A DNA stretch of 6,605 nucleotides. Source: Prevotella sp. UBA3675 (GTDB lineage Bacteria > Bacteroidota > Bacteroidia > Bacteroidales > Bacteroidaceae). Both the position numbers and the translations under genes were made by a program. The stretch lies in NCBI GenBank assembly GCA_002372235.1, contig DFJI01000042.1, positions 8,380 through 14,984 of the forward strand, written 5' to 3'. Numbering within the stretch: the first letter of the stretch is position 1; each line of letters opens with the position of its first letter. Below, piece after piece: positions 1 through 6,605 of this stretch. The notes beneath the pieces were generated by a model that worked only from the letters and a program-made list of their open reading frames with translations, was not told the DNA's origin and searched no databases.

Positions 1-37
1 GTCCGATGCGTTTAACAAGCCGTTAGATGCATCGGAC
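1..37. terminator. Putative intrinsic, possibly bidirectional, terminator after sprA
   Basis: A perfect 9-bp inverted repeat, gtccgatgc (1-9) and gcatcggac (29-37), encloses a 19-nt centre. The centre holds a further 4-bp pairing, taac (13-16) with gtta (22-25), so a longer imperfect hairpin is possible. It begins 35 nt past the sprA stop. On the plus strand the stem is followed by g then TTTT (39-42). Read in the sprA direction, this becomes AAAA before the stem; the U-tract that would follow the stem lies outside the window. The layout fits an intrinsic terminator, perhaps shared with a convergent gene to the left. The remaining bases 38-72 show no ORF or other feature. Confidence 0.55.
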
Positions 38-72
38 GTTTTCGTGTGTTGACCGTTACAGGATAAGTGATG

Positions 73-3000
73 CTATCTCGTGAGCGAGAACTTCAGGGAA
101 ATGCCGAAGTCTTGCGTAGTGGTGGGATAGCTGCTGGCAGAAAGCAGGGGTGTATTGGTCTGCCGCTCATAGTAAGCACTCATGCTGAGATAGCGAGAGA
201 GCGTGTATTCAGCTGAGAGCGAAATCTTGAGGGCCGAGTTACCACTACTGGCCGAAGAAACGCCCGTGGCAATGTCGCGCGTGATGGCCGCCTGATTGCG
301 GAACGATATGTCGATGCGCGTGTTCAGGTCGTGGTTCACCCCACCCTTCTTCGAAGAACTGCTGCTCTGCTGTGTCCGCGAGTTGTTACGGTCGTCATTG
401 GCATTCTTTCCCTTATTCCTACTGCCTTTCACCTTGCGGCTCTTCACCCCTGAGCCAAAGATGTTCAGGTTCGCAATCTTATAGGCCATGCCTATCACCC
501 AGTCCTTCGACAATGCCTCGTTTATCTGCACACTTGTCATGGAGAGGTTCAACACACGTGTGGTCTTATACTCCACCTTGAACGTCATGTTGTTATGCAA
601 CGTCACATCGATGCCGAGAAGAGGTGAGAATGCCTCATTGATGCTGACCGTAGGCACATTATAGATGGAGCTGGGCGTGTAGCTGCCGTCGCTGGCCTTC
701 ACAAAGCCGAGGTCACCCATATATTCCAACCATGAGCTGTAAGAGTTATAGGCTCCGATGCTGAACATCGACTTATAAGCATGGTTGACGTTCACGCTCT
801 TGAAGATATTGCTAAACAGCGAGAGCTTGGAAAGTCCGCTATAACGAATCGTCCAGTTGGGCAGCAGTCGGGTGAGTGCCGGGAAGATGTCAAGTGCCGA
901 GCTACTGCCAGCCGTATAGGTGCTGAGGAAGGCCGGGATGAGCACGTCGCCCGAATAAGGATTGACCCCTCCCACAGTGACAGGCGTGCCGTCAGCATTC
1001 AGCACATTGGGCCTTGCGCCATGATACTGTGCCTGTACCCGTCCGTGGAACTCGGCAGCCGCAGCGCGGAAACGATCGAACGAAGCCGAATGATAGCCGT
1101 TAGAGGCATTGCCCATGCCCTCGAAGGCACTGCGGATAGAGATGGTGGTCATGTTGAACGAGCCATTCAGCGTGGTGGGCGAGCCTGCATACATGAACTG
1201 CACGCTCTTCGACCGCGTCATGGTGCGCGATGCCGTGAGGTCAATCTTCAAGTCGCGTACCGGTTCAAGCGTAGCCTTCAGTTGCAGGTCCTCAGTCTGC
1301 GAACTGGATGACGGGGTGGCCACGCTGTCGTTGCAAAGCAGCCATCCGTTCTCTTTGGCTTTGTCCAAATAGCTGTCGTCCACGAATCCAAAGGCGAATC
1401 CCAATCCAGGTGCCATCGGACCTCCGCCCGTGCGCTGTCCGAATATATCGCCCACGTCGGGCACGAAGCCTGGTAGTGTCATGGAACGCTGCTTGCGATA
1501 AGACAGACTGGCCGTGCGCACCATCATGAGCAGTCGAGCTGTATATTGTGCCGGTTGATACCACCACTGTTCCTCCAGCGGTTGTTTCGGCATCACACTC
1601 AGCTTCACAGCCACGCTGTCGCCAGTAGGCTTGAGCAGGATGGTGTTGTCATCCACCACCTTAAAGCGCACCTTATAGGGTCTTCCCTCTTTTGTCTTGG
1701 CGGTCACAATGAGCCGCTTCGACTTTTTTCCGTGCGTCACCTTGACGGTCGTATCGGGCAGCAGCACTACTTCGCGCTGATAAGTATTCTTATTCTTAGG
1801 CAGCACCTTTTGCTCTTTCAGGTCATCCTTTTGAGCATCATTTCCCTTGGCATCCTTCTTGTCTTTGCCAGGCTTCACGCTCTTCTGCGGCGTTTTCTTT
1901 TTCTGTGCAGGCTGCTTTTTGAATCGCTCGTTGGTCTTCTTCAGGAAAGGCACATGATTATAGAGCGTTTCGAAGTTGATCGATCCGTTGACGTTCAGAT
2001 TACTGTTGTTCGAGATGGTATTGCCCAGCGAGCCTCCGTTTTCCAACTGTGCTCCGCGCAACCACGAATAACTTGAATTATAGGATGCATCGGCTTTCAC
2101 CCAATCGAAGATGGGCAGTTTGTCGATAGGCAGCTGATAGCTGGCCGTAAACGTCTGATGGAAGTCGAGCGGACGGCCCAGGTTCTTGATGCTCGTCCAC
2201 ACCGAATCTTTCCATGCCGAATAGCGATCGGGATAAAGGTCTTTGTTGATGGGAGTGTAGGGTTCCTCCACCTCAGCATGGGTGGCCGACTGGAAGTTCA
2301 TGTGCAGGTTCTTCGTGAGGTCCCAGCGTATCTGGAATTCCCTGTTGAACAAGAACTGTTCGTTGAACTCCAATGGCAGATTGGGGTTCACCGTATTCTC
2401 CAAGTCGCGCTCCTGTCTTTCCGAATAGACTCGGCTCAACTCTCCGCCAAAGGCAATGGTCTGTGGCAAATAGTTCAGTCCGAGCGCCTTGGGGAAATTG
2501 GCCCACTTCGACTTGCTCTTCAGGTTCTTGAAAGGCTCCCACGTCTTATACACGGGTGAGTAGTTGTAGTTCAGCGAACCGCGCCACTGATCTTCCTTGT
2601 CCCAAGCGGTCGTCTTGCCACTACTGTTACGGTGCGAATGGCTGTAGGTCACGGAGAAGTTGGCAGGATCGTAAGGCATGGGATGACGCTTGTTCTTGAT
2701 ACCCACACGCGCATTCGACACAGAGAAGTTCCTGGACACGTTCTTCGTCACGGCAATGCTCTCGATAGAGTCGCGTTCGCGATCATCGGCAGCGGCATCG
2801 AGCGATTCTTTCAGACGCATGTCGGTATCGAGCGGATTATAGCGCGGACTGATGATCTCCTTCGTGTAAGAGAAATAGACGGGTACGGTTACTTTGGCTT
2901 TCTCGGGGAAGAATTTGCCCAGTTCCACGTTGGCCGTCACCGAGTATGCTTTCTCCGTATCGGTGCTGCGCTGCATCACGCCCTGCTCCAGTCCGCCAAA

Positions 3001-6000
3001 GCCGTCGGAAATGTAACGCCCAGTGAGGTTGACCGTACCGAAGTCCGACAGTTGCACGTTCATGGTGCCCGATGCGGCCCAACCGCCCTTATTGTTGGAG
3101 TCGCTCAGTCGCAGCTCGTTCACCCACACCTCGCCCGACTTCAGTCCGCTGGTCAGGTTGCGCACACCGATAATCATGGTCTTCACCTCGCCCAGCGACG
3201 GGTTGCCCATGATGCTCACGCGGTTGTTGGGCTTGTCGGGATCGTAGTCGGAGAAGAGTTGGGTAAAAGTAGCACCAGCCGTGGAGCGGGCTTTGTTGCG
3301 GGCGCGTTTCAGATTGGTGAACACGGTGAGGTCTATGTCGAGCATGTTCTCCTGCGGCCACACCAGCGGACGGTCGGAAGGCACATTCCAGCGATAGGTA
3401 CCGGCTGGCGTAAGCTTCAGGGGGATGAGATACTCGTAGTAGTTGTTCTTATAGTCGCTGCCCAGACGAATGAACACAGCCAGCTGATTGTCCTCCAGCT
3501 GCGTGCTGTTAGGCACAAGGTGGTTGGCATGCACAAACATCTGTATGTGCTTGTACTGGCGCAGGTCGAGGTTGGTGGTCTTATAGACAGCCTTCGATTC
3601 GTTCTGGCTCAGGTTCTTCACTGTGAGGCAGAGAGCCTGCTCGTTGTTCTCAGTCAGCTGCGGCTGATTGGGATCAGTGGCACGGTTGATGCCCGGAGGC
3701 AATACGTAGGCCACGGGGGTACGCTCGGTATTCTCCTCCACGTTGACGGCGCTCATCTCCAGCTGCCCGGTCTCTGCCCCAGCCGATGTCTGCAGACTCT
3801 TCTTGTACTGTCGCCACTCGCCACGCACCAAGTCGAGCGCTCCGAATCGTAGCACGATATCCTCCTCGAAGCCTGTGAGGAACATGCGCATGAAGCGAAT
3901 GCTGGTGAAATCGCTGATGCCGCCTTTCTTCTCCTGCGGTGCCGACAGCGGGATGCGGTACTGATACCAGCGCACGGTCTGCTGCTCTCCATTGCGCAGC
4001 TTCACATTGTAGTCGCGGTGATCTACAATATAGGAATCCTCGCGCTTGTTGCCGTTGTTATAAGCCTGAATATCGTCGTCGCTGATGGGAATACGGTACT
4101 GATAGTAGCGCTCATATTCGTTGAGGGTGAAGTCCTGATTGATGTCCTCCACGTCGGGGCCTGTCTTGTAACTGGTGTCGTAGCCCTCGGTCTGGTTGTC
4201 GGATGCAGGCGAGTTGCCCTGCGGATTGTTGATGCGCTTGTAGCGCTCCATGATGGTGCGGCGCTCATTGTCGTAGTCACTGCCACGGAAGTAGTGATAG
4301 TTGTCGCCTGCAGGGTCGTTGCGCCAAGCCTGAAGCACGCTGTCGTTGGTCACGATGCTGCCGATGGAGTCGAGCCATTCCTTGTAAGCTCCGTATGTGC
4401 GTTCCTCCTCATCGTTCAGTCCGTTGAGGCCCACGTCCTGTAAGAGGCGCGAACCGCTCGTCGTGGCGAAGGCGTATGTCTGTGTGGCCTGCGTGGGAAT
4501 CTTACCCCACTGCGTAGTGGTGAACGACTGGGAGCCATCGACGGGCATGCCGCTCTCATAGAACTTCTTGCCGTCGCGCAGCACATCCTCGCACACCTCG
4601 CCCAGGTTGATATACAGGTCGCCCGAACGCTTCGCAGCCGTTCCGTTTGCGCGCGTATATATATAAGGATCGAGCAGCCAGAACTCTATATACTCAATGT
4701 TGGCCTGTTCAAAGTCGGTGGTCTCCAGTCGGCGCATCATGCCGCCCCACTGCTGTGCAGGGTTCTTCAGCGTACCGTCGGCATTGAACTTAGTGGTCAG
4801 GTTGTAAGGGCCACGCTCCTTGGGATAGTAGGCCAGGTTGAGCACGGGCAGCGTTGAGGTGGCACCGTTGTAGCTCGACTGGTCGCGGTTGGGATAGAGC
4901 TCCTTCACATAGACCTCGCGCACGTAGTGGTTCGAAAGCTGGTTCAGGTCGCTCTTGATGTGGGCAGGCGTGAGGCTCGACGAGTGACGGGTGAAGATGG
5001 GATCGACGGTGTACCATGAGAGCAGCGAACGCCCATAGCCACTGGCAACGGAGGTCTTGTCGTTGCTATTGTCGAACATCGACGGCACGCTCGACAGCAC
5101 CCAAGCCTTCGGATCCGACACGTCAAGCAGGTTCTTCGTATTCTCAAAGTCGTCTATATAGGATGCGTTGTCCTGCGTGCCTCTCGACTTATGTGCAATG
5201 AGCTGCGCAAACTCGCCCGTAAAGTTAATCTGCGAGGGCTGGGTTACGTTTAGGAACGGTATGTAGTTGAGCACCTTCGTAAGCCACTGCGACTCCTGTT
5301 TCCAGTTCATGCTGAGACCCCAGATGGTGTTGTTCAGCGGTTCTTCGCCCATTGCCACCTTCGTGGTGAGTGCCTGTTCCTGCAAGTGCTGCACCGTTCC
5401 GGCCAGGGTGAAGTTCTTACTGAAGGCATATTCCCAGTTCACGCCGAACATGGTCTTGCGCTGCATGCCGAAGTCGGTATTGTCCTCCAAGCTCACGTTC
5501 ACGCTCGTTCCGGCATCGATGATGCTCTGGTTCAGGATGGTCACCTCGCCGGCGGCATAGTCCACCGAGTAGTCGCTACCCTCCTGCAGGGTCACGCCTC
5601 CGGCAGTAACAATCACCGAACCTTGCGGCACGTTGTAGGCACCGAGCGATATGACGTTGGCACTTGTTCCCTTGAACTGTCCGGCCATGATGAACTTGTT
5701 CTTCTCGGCATTCTGCTTGGCATACGTCTTGGTGGAGTCGTAGAGCGCATCGAAGCAGTACTTGTCGGCCAGCTGCTCCATTCCTTTCGACTTCAGATAG
5801 TTGCGCAGATAGTTGCCGAACGGCTCAGCCGATGGCAGGAACACGCGGCCATTGCTCACGGTGTAGCCCTCCACGAAGTCGAACTGTCCGTTGGCATGTG
5901 GCTTCAGGTTGCGGTCCAGCCGGTCCAGTCCCATCACTCGCAGCAGCGGACTGCTCTTCAGCTTTTCCTCAGGCAGATAAGTCAGGTAGGTGCCTGTGGT

Positions 6001-6605
6001 GTCGCTCTGGTACTTGATGTCGAGCTTGAAATCCTCCTTTTCCACGTTCGTGGCCAGATAGTACACGTTCTTCATCATCAGCCGCCAGTTGCCCTGTGTG
6101 GGACTGCTCTGTGTGTTCTTCAGTGCCTTCACGAAGAGCACCTTGTCAGTCTGCGTCTGGTCGCTGGAGAACTCACCCACCTGATAGGTCTGTCCGTTGT
6201 AAGTATATTCAAAGGCTACGGCCAACACCTGGTCGGTCTGTAGTCCGGTCTTCAGCGAGATATAGCCCAGCGACGAGTTCACGGTATATTCGCTTGAGGT
6301 GAGCAGTCGGGCCGAAGCCAGCTTCTCATAGTCGCTGCCGCCCACCAGGGCGGGCATGCCTTCGAGCGTAGTGGTCACGATGTCTATGCTGCGCGAGGCC
6401 GAGTCTATGGCGTTAATCAGGGTCTGATACTCAGTATTGGCCTGATTGCTGGGAATGGCCTGCTCCGTAGCACCCCATATACTGTTGCTGATATATTGTC
6501 CCTCGCCCAAGTCGGTGAAGGCCACGATGTTGCGCGAGTTCGCCGTGTTGCCCGTCTTGTTGGTCACCCACACCTCCACACGGTTAATCTTCACGCCGGT
6601 GGTCA
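73..6605 (-). CDS. sprA: SprA/Sov, T9SS outer-membrane translocon barrel (5' partial)
   Basis: This encodes the translocation pore of the type IX secretion system. In the known family SprA is a giant outer-membrane barrel (36 strands in the Flavobacterium johnsoniae structure) that works with PorV and a plug protein to export proteins carrying C-terminal T9SS signals. Residues are numbered here from the GTG at 6592-6594. Recognisable family blocks in order are: INRVEVWVTN (3-12); SPLLRVMGLDRL to AEPFG (215-260); YIDDFE (479-484); IEYIEFWLLDP (633-643); GDLYINLGEV (658-667); DVGLNGLNDEEE (720-731); DINQDFTLNEYE (817-828); an IRFMRMFLTGFEEDIVLRFG block (899-918); GEVWVNELRL (1154-1163); YNPLDTDMRLKESLD (1252-1266); LYNHVPFLKK (1544-1553); RLLMMVRTASLSY to LPGF (1687-1710); and the terminal strand DFGISLKFSLTR ending at 2173. 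The frame reads on upstream of the GTG as Thr-Thr-Gly with no stop, so the GTG is not the start. The signal peptide and roughly 300 residues lie outside the window. The frame is intact to TAG at 73-75. No neighbouring gene is visible. Confidence 0.95.
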   Translation of the reverse strand, partial: TTGVKINRVEVWVTNKTGNTANSRNIVAFTDLGEGQYISNSIWGATEQAIPSNQANTEYQTLINAIDSASRSIDIVTTTLEGMPALVGGSDYEKLASARLLTSSEYTVNSSLGYISLKTGLQTDQVLAVAFEYTYNGQTYQVGEFSSDQTQTDKVLFVKALKNTQSSPTQGNWRLMMKNVYYLATNVEKEDFKLDIKYQSDTTGTYLTYLPEEKLKSSPLLRVMGLDRLDRNLKPHANGQFDFVEGYTVSNGRVFLPSAEPFGNYLRNYLKSKGMEQLADKYCFDALYDSTKTYAKQNAEKNKFIMAGQFKGTSANVISLGAYNVPQGSVIVTAGGVTLQEGSDYSVDYAAGEVTILNQSIIDAGTSVNVSLEDNTDFGMQRKTMFGVNWEYAFSKNFTLAGTVQHLQEQALTTKVAMGEEPLNNTIWGLSMNWKQESQWLTKVLNYIPFLNVTQPSQINFTGEFAQLIAHKSRGTQDNASYIDDFENTKNLLDVSDPKAWVLSSVPSMFDNSNDKTSVASGYGRSLLSWYTVDPIFTRHSSSLTPAHIKSDLNQLSNHYVREVYVKELYPNRDQSSYNGATSTLPVLNLAYYPKERGPYNLTTKFNADGTLKNPAQQWGGMMRRLETTDFEQANIEYIEFWLLDPYIYTRANGTAAKRSGDLYINLGEVCEDVLRDGKKFYESGMPVDGSQSFTTTQWGKIPTQATQTYAFATTSGSRLLQDVGLNGLNDEEERTYGAYKEWLDSIGSIVTNDSVLQAWRNDPAGDNYHYFRGSDYDNERRTIMERYKRINNPQGNSPASDNQTEGYDTSYKTGPDVEDINQDFTLNEYERYYQYRIPISDDDIQAYNNGNKREDSYIVDHRDYNVKLRNGEQQTVRWYQYRIPLSAPQEKKGGISDFTSIRFMRMFLTGFEEDIVLRFGALDLVRGEWRQYKKSLQTSAGAETGQLEMSAVNVEENTERTPVAYVLPPGINRATDPNQPQLTENNEQALCLTVKNLSQNESKAVYKTTNLDLRQYKHIQMFVHANHLVPNSTQLEDNQLAVFIRLGSDYKNNYYEYLIPLKLTPAGTYRWNVPSDRPLVWPQENMLDIDLTVFTNLKRARNKARSTAGATFTQLFSDYDPDKPNNRVSIMGNPSLGEVKTMIIGVRNLTSGLKSGEVWVNELRLSDSNNKGGWAASGTMNVQLSDFGTVNLTGRYISDGFGGLEQGVMQRSTDTEKAYSVTANVELGKFFPEKAKVTVPVYFSYTKEIISPRYNPLDTDMRLKESLDAAADDRERDSIESIAVTKNVSRNFSVSNARVGIKNKRHPMPYDPANFSVTYSHSHRNSSGKTTAWDKEDQWRGSLNYNYSPVYKTWEPFKNLKSKSKWANFPKALGLNYLPQTIAFGGELSRVYSERQERDLENTVNPNLPLEFNEQFLFNREFQIRWDLTKNLHMNFQSATHAEVEEPYTPINKDLYPDRYSAWKDSVWTSIKNLGRPLDFHQTFTASYQLPIDKLPIFDWVKADASYNSSYSWLRGAQLENGGSLGNTISNNSNLNVNGSINFETLYNHVPFLKKTNERFKKQPAQKKKTPQKSVKPGKDKKDAKGNDAQKDDLKEQKVLPKNKNTYQREVVLLPDTTVKVTHGKKSKRLIVTAKTKEGRPYKVRFKVVDDNTILLKPTGDSVAVKLSVMPKQPLEEQWWYQPAQYTARLLMMVRTASLSYRKQRSMTLPGFVPDVGDIFGQRTGGGPMAPGLGFAFGFVDDSYLDKAKENGWLLCNDSVATPSSSSQTEDLQLKATLEPVRDLKIDLTASRTMTRSKSVQFMYAGSPTTLNGSFNMTTISIRSAFEGMGNASNGYHSASFDRFRAAAAEFHGRVQAQYHGARPNVLNADGTPVTVGGVNPYSGDVLIPAFLSTYTAGSSSALDIFPALTRLLPNWTIRYSGLSKLSLFSNIFKSVNVNHAYKSMFSIGAYNSYSSWLEYMGDLGFVKASDGSYTPSSIYNVPTVSINEAFSPLLGIDVTLHNNMTFKVEYKTTRVLNLSMTSVQINEALSKDWVIGMAYKIANLNIFGSGVKSRKVKGSRNKGKNANDDRNNSRTQQSSSSSKKGGVNHDLNTRIDISFRNQAAITRDIATGVSSASSGNSALKISLSAEYTLSRYLSMSAYYERQTNTPLLSASSYPTTTQDFGISLKFSLTR
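346..444 (-). other. sprA: Ser/Lys/Asn-rich loop with penta-serine near the C terminus
   Basis: Residues 2051-2083 run from KSRKVKGSRNKGKN through DDRNNSR to QQSSSSSKK. They contain many basic and polar residues and a five-serine run (bases 352-366), with no hydrophobic pattern. The loop lies between the strand AYKIANLNIFG and the strand NTRIDISFRNQ, so it is a long loop late in the barrel. The serines use mixed codons (TCG, TCT, AGT, AGC, AGC), so the run is not a simple nucleotide slippage tract. Confidence 0.65.
1567..1782 (-). other. sprA: Small beta-rich insert between Lys-rich linker and WW motif
   Basis: Residues 1605-1676, from YQREVVLLPDTTVKV to just before the WWYQP motif (Trp 1677-1678), alternate polar and hydrophobic residues in short strands: REVVLL, TVKVTHG, KRLIVTAK, YKVRFKVV, TILLKP and SVAVKLSV. 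This suggests a compact beta-sandwich or hairpin stack of about 70 residues inserted in a barrel loop. After it, the conserved RLLMMVRTASLSY barrel strand resumes. I do not recognise it as a named domain. The insert boundaries are clear, its function is not. Confidence 0.55.
1786..1920 (-). other. sprA: Lys-rich low-complexity linker in SprA
   Basis: Residues 1559-1603 contain 16 lysines in 45 residues, with Pro, Gln, Asn and Asp, and almost no bulky hydrophobics. The segment follows the conserved LYNHVPFLKK strand and should be disordered. Codons are AAG/AAA-rich, so local base composition is more A-rich on the coding strand than in the flanks. SprA homologues tend to vary here. Its side of the membrane is not determined by the sequence; a periplasmic or extracellular loop is possible. 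Confidence 0.7.
3106..3153 (-). other. sprA: End of second SprA_N-like unit (EVWV motif, copy 2)
   Basis: Residues 1148-1163 read TSGLKSGEVWVNELRL, followed by a segment with SDSNNKGGWAASG. This is the classic closing motif of the SprA_N domain and marks the move into the second half of the barrel. The domain probably starts several hundred residues earlier, around the IEYIEFWLLDP block (633-643). Its exact left boundary cannot be set by eye. Confidence 0.7.
3943..4107 (-). repeat. sprA: Duplicated YQYRIP strand motif
   Basis: YYQYRIPIS (residues 830-838, bases 4081-4107) recurs as WYQYRIPLS (residues 876-884, bases 3943-3969), 46 residues later. The two are near-identical over nine residues. 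They flank a polar segment containing NNGNKREDSYIVDHRD, consistent with two similar strands joined by a long exposed loop. The repeat is seen at protein level. The codons share a stretch of about 11 bases but otherwise differ, so it is not a recent DNA duplication. Confidence 0.6.
4111..4146 (-). other. sprA: Acidic loop DINQDFTLNEYE, EF-hand/dockerin-like
   Basis: Residues 817-828 read D-I-N-Q-D-F-T-L-N-E-Y-E. They match the 12-residue calcium loop at positions 1 (D), 3 (N), 5 (D), 7 (T), 9 (N) and 12 (E). Position 6, usually Gly, is Phe. The loop sits directly before the YYQYRIPIS strand motif. The segment resembles the PDVEDIN...TLNEYE block seen in SprA homologues, so the geometry may be conserved. 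Calcium binding is inferred from pattern only. Confidence 0.5.
4402..4437 (-). other. sprA: Acidic loop DVGLNGLNDEEE, calcium-loop-like
   Basis: Residues 720-731 form a 12-residue D-x-G-x-N-G-x-x-D-x-x-E pattern. It has acidic or amide side chains at positions 1, 5, 9 and 12 and Gly at position 6, as in EF-hand or thrombospondin-3-like calcium loops. It opens a hydrophilic segment that is probably outside the barrel wall. The block itself is familiar from SprA proteins; metal binding is inference. Confidence 0.45.
6559..6603 (-). other. sprA: End of first SprA_N-like unit (EVWV motif, copy 1)
   Basis: The first visible codons read TTGVKINRVEVWVTN. This matches the closing segment of the SprA N-terminal-type domain (Pfam SprA_N), which SprA proteins carry in two copies. 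It aligns with TSGLKSGEVWVNEL about 1,148 residues downstream (Trp at residues 9 and 1157). The rest of copy 1 lies upstream of the window. This segment is the main evidence that the gene begins outside the window and does not start at the GTG. Confidence 0.7.

Noticed and set aside
1786..1920. Lys-rich segment as a frameshift scar or foreign insertion
   Set aside because: The frame is continuous on both sides with conserved SprA strands, no flanking repeats are visible, and variable low-complexity loops are common in this family.
2632..3852. 406-codon plus-strand open frame as a gene
   Set aside because: Same register as the other shadows; His/Arg/Val/Gly-rich with no domain or motif, and it overlaps strongly conserved SprA blocks including GEVWVNELRL.
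4656..4665. (TA)5 dinucleotide tract as a phase-variation site or promoter element
   Set aside because: It is short, encodes the Tyr-Ile-Tyr of the LLDPYIYTR block, keeps the frame, and has no nearby start on either strand to serve.
5386..6243. 285-codon plus-strand open frame as a gene
   Set aside because: It is the exact-register antisense of sprA, has Val/Leu/His-rich composition typical of shadow translation, resembles no family I know, and the opposite strand is clearly SprA.
6592..6594. GTG as the start codon of the large gene
   Set aside because: It lies inside a conserved SprA segment, the frame is open upstream to the window edge (Gly, Thr, Thr), there is no room for a signal peptide, and an outer-membrane barrel needs one.

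Overview
The window is almost entirely one very large gene on the minus strand. It encodes SprA (called Sov in Porphyromonas gingivalis), the giant outer-membrane beta-barrel that forms the translocon of the Bacteroidota type IX secretion system (T9SS). The reading frame is open from the right edge of the window (the 5' side of the gene) to a TAG stop at 73-75, giving at least 2,176 codons. The true start lies outside the window: the first in-frame start-like codon near the edge is a GTG inside a conserved family segment, and the frame remains open upstream of it. By comparison with family members of about 2,400-2,500 residues, roughly 300 N-terminal residues, including the signal peptide, are missing.

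Organism: SprA restricts this to Bacteroidota. The style of the protein, with a C-terminal tail of the form YERQTNTPLLSASSYPTTTQDFG, a Lys-rich loop followed by a small beta-rich insert, and roughly half G+C, suggests Bacteroidales, most likely the Prevotella group. The genus is inference.

Layout in gene order (minus strand, right to left): the end of the first SprA_N-like unit (about 6603-6559); the conserved SPLLRVMGLDRLDRN...LPSAEPFG block (about 5820-5952); the YIDDFE block (5143-5160); the IEYIEFWLLDP and GDLYINLGEV blocks (about 4540-4700); a hydrophilic segment framed by two acidic loops that resemble calcium-binding loops (4402-4437 and 4111-4146); the second SprA_N-like unit ending at GEVWVNELRL (about 3106); then a long series of barrel strands broken by a Lys-rich linker with a beta-rich insert (1567-1920) and a Ser/Lys/Asn-rich loop (346-444); then the last strands and stop. 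Beyond the stop, a 35-nt spacer leads to a perfect 9-bp inverted repeat (1-9/29-37), probably a transcription terminator.

No second gene, mobile element, CRISPR array or RNA gene is visible. The long plus-strand open frames are shadows of this gene. This is essentially a core secretion gene rather than a new system; the points worth a second look are within-protein structures and the terminator.
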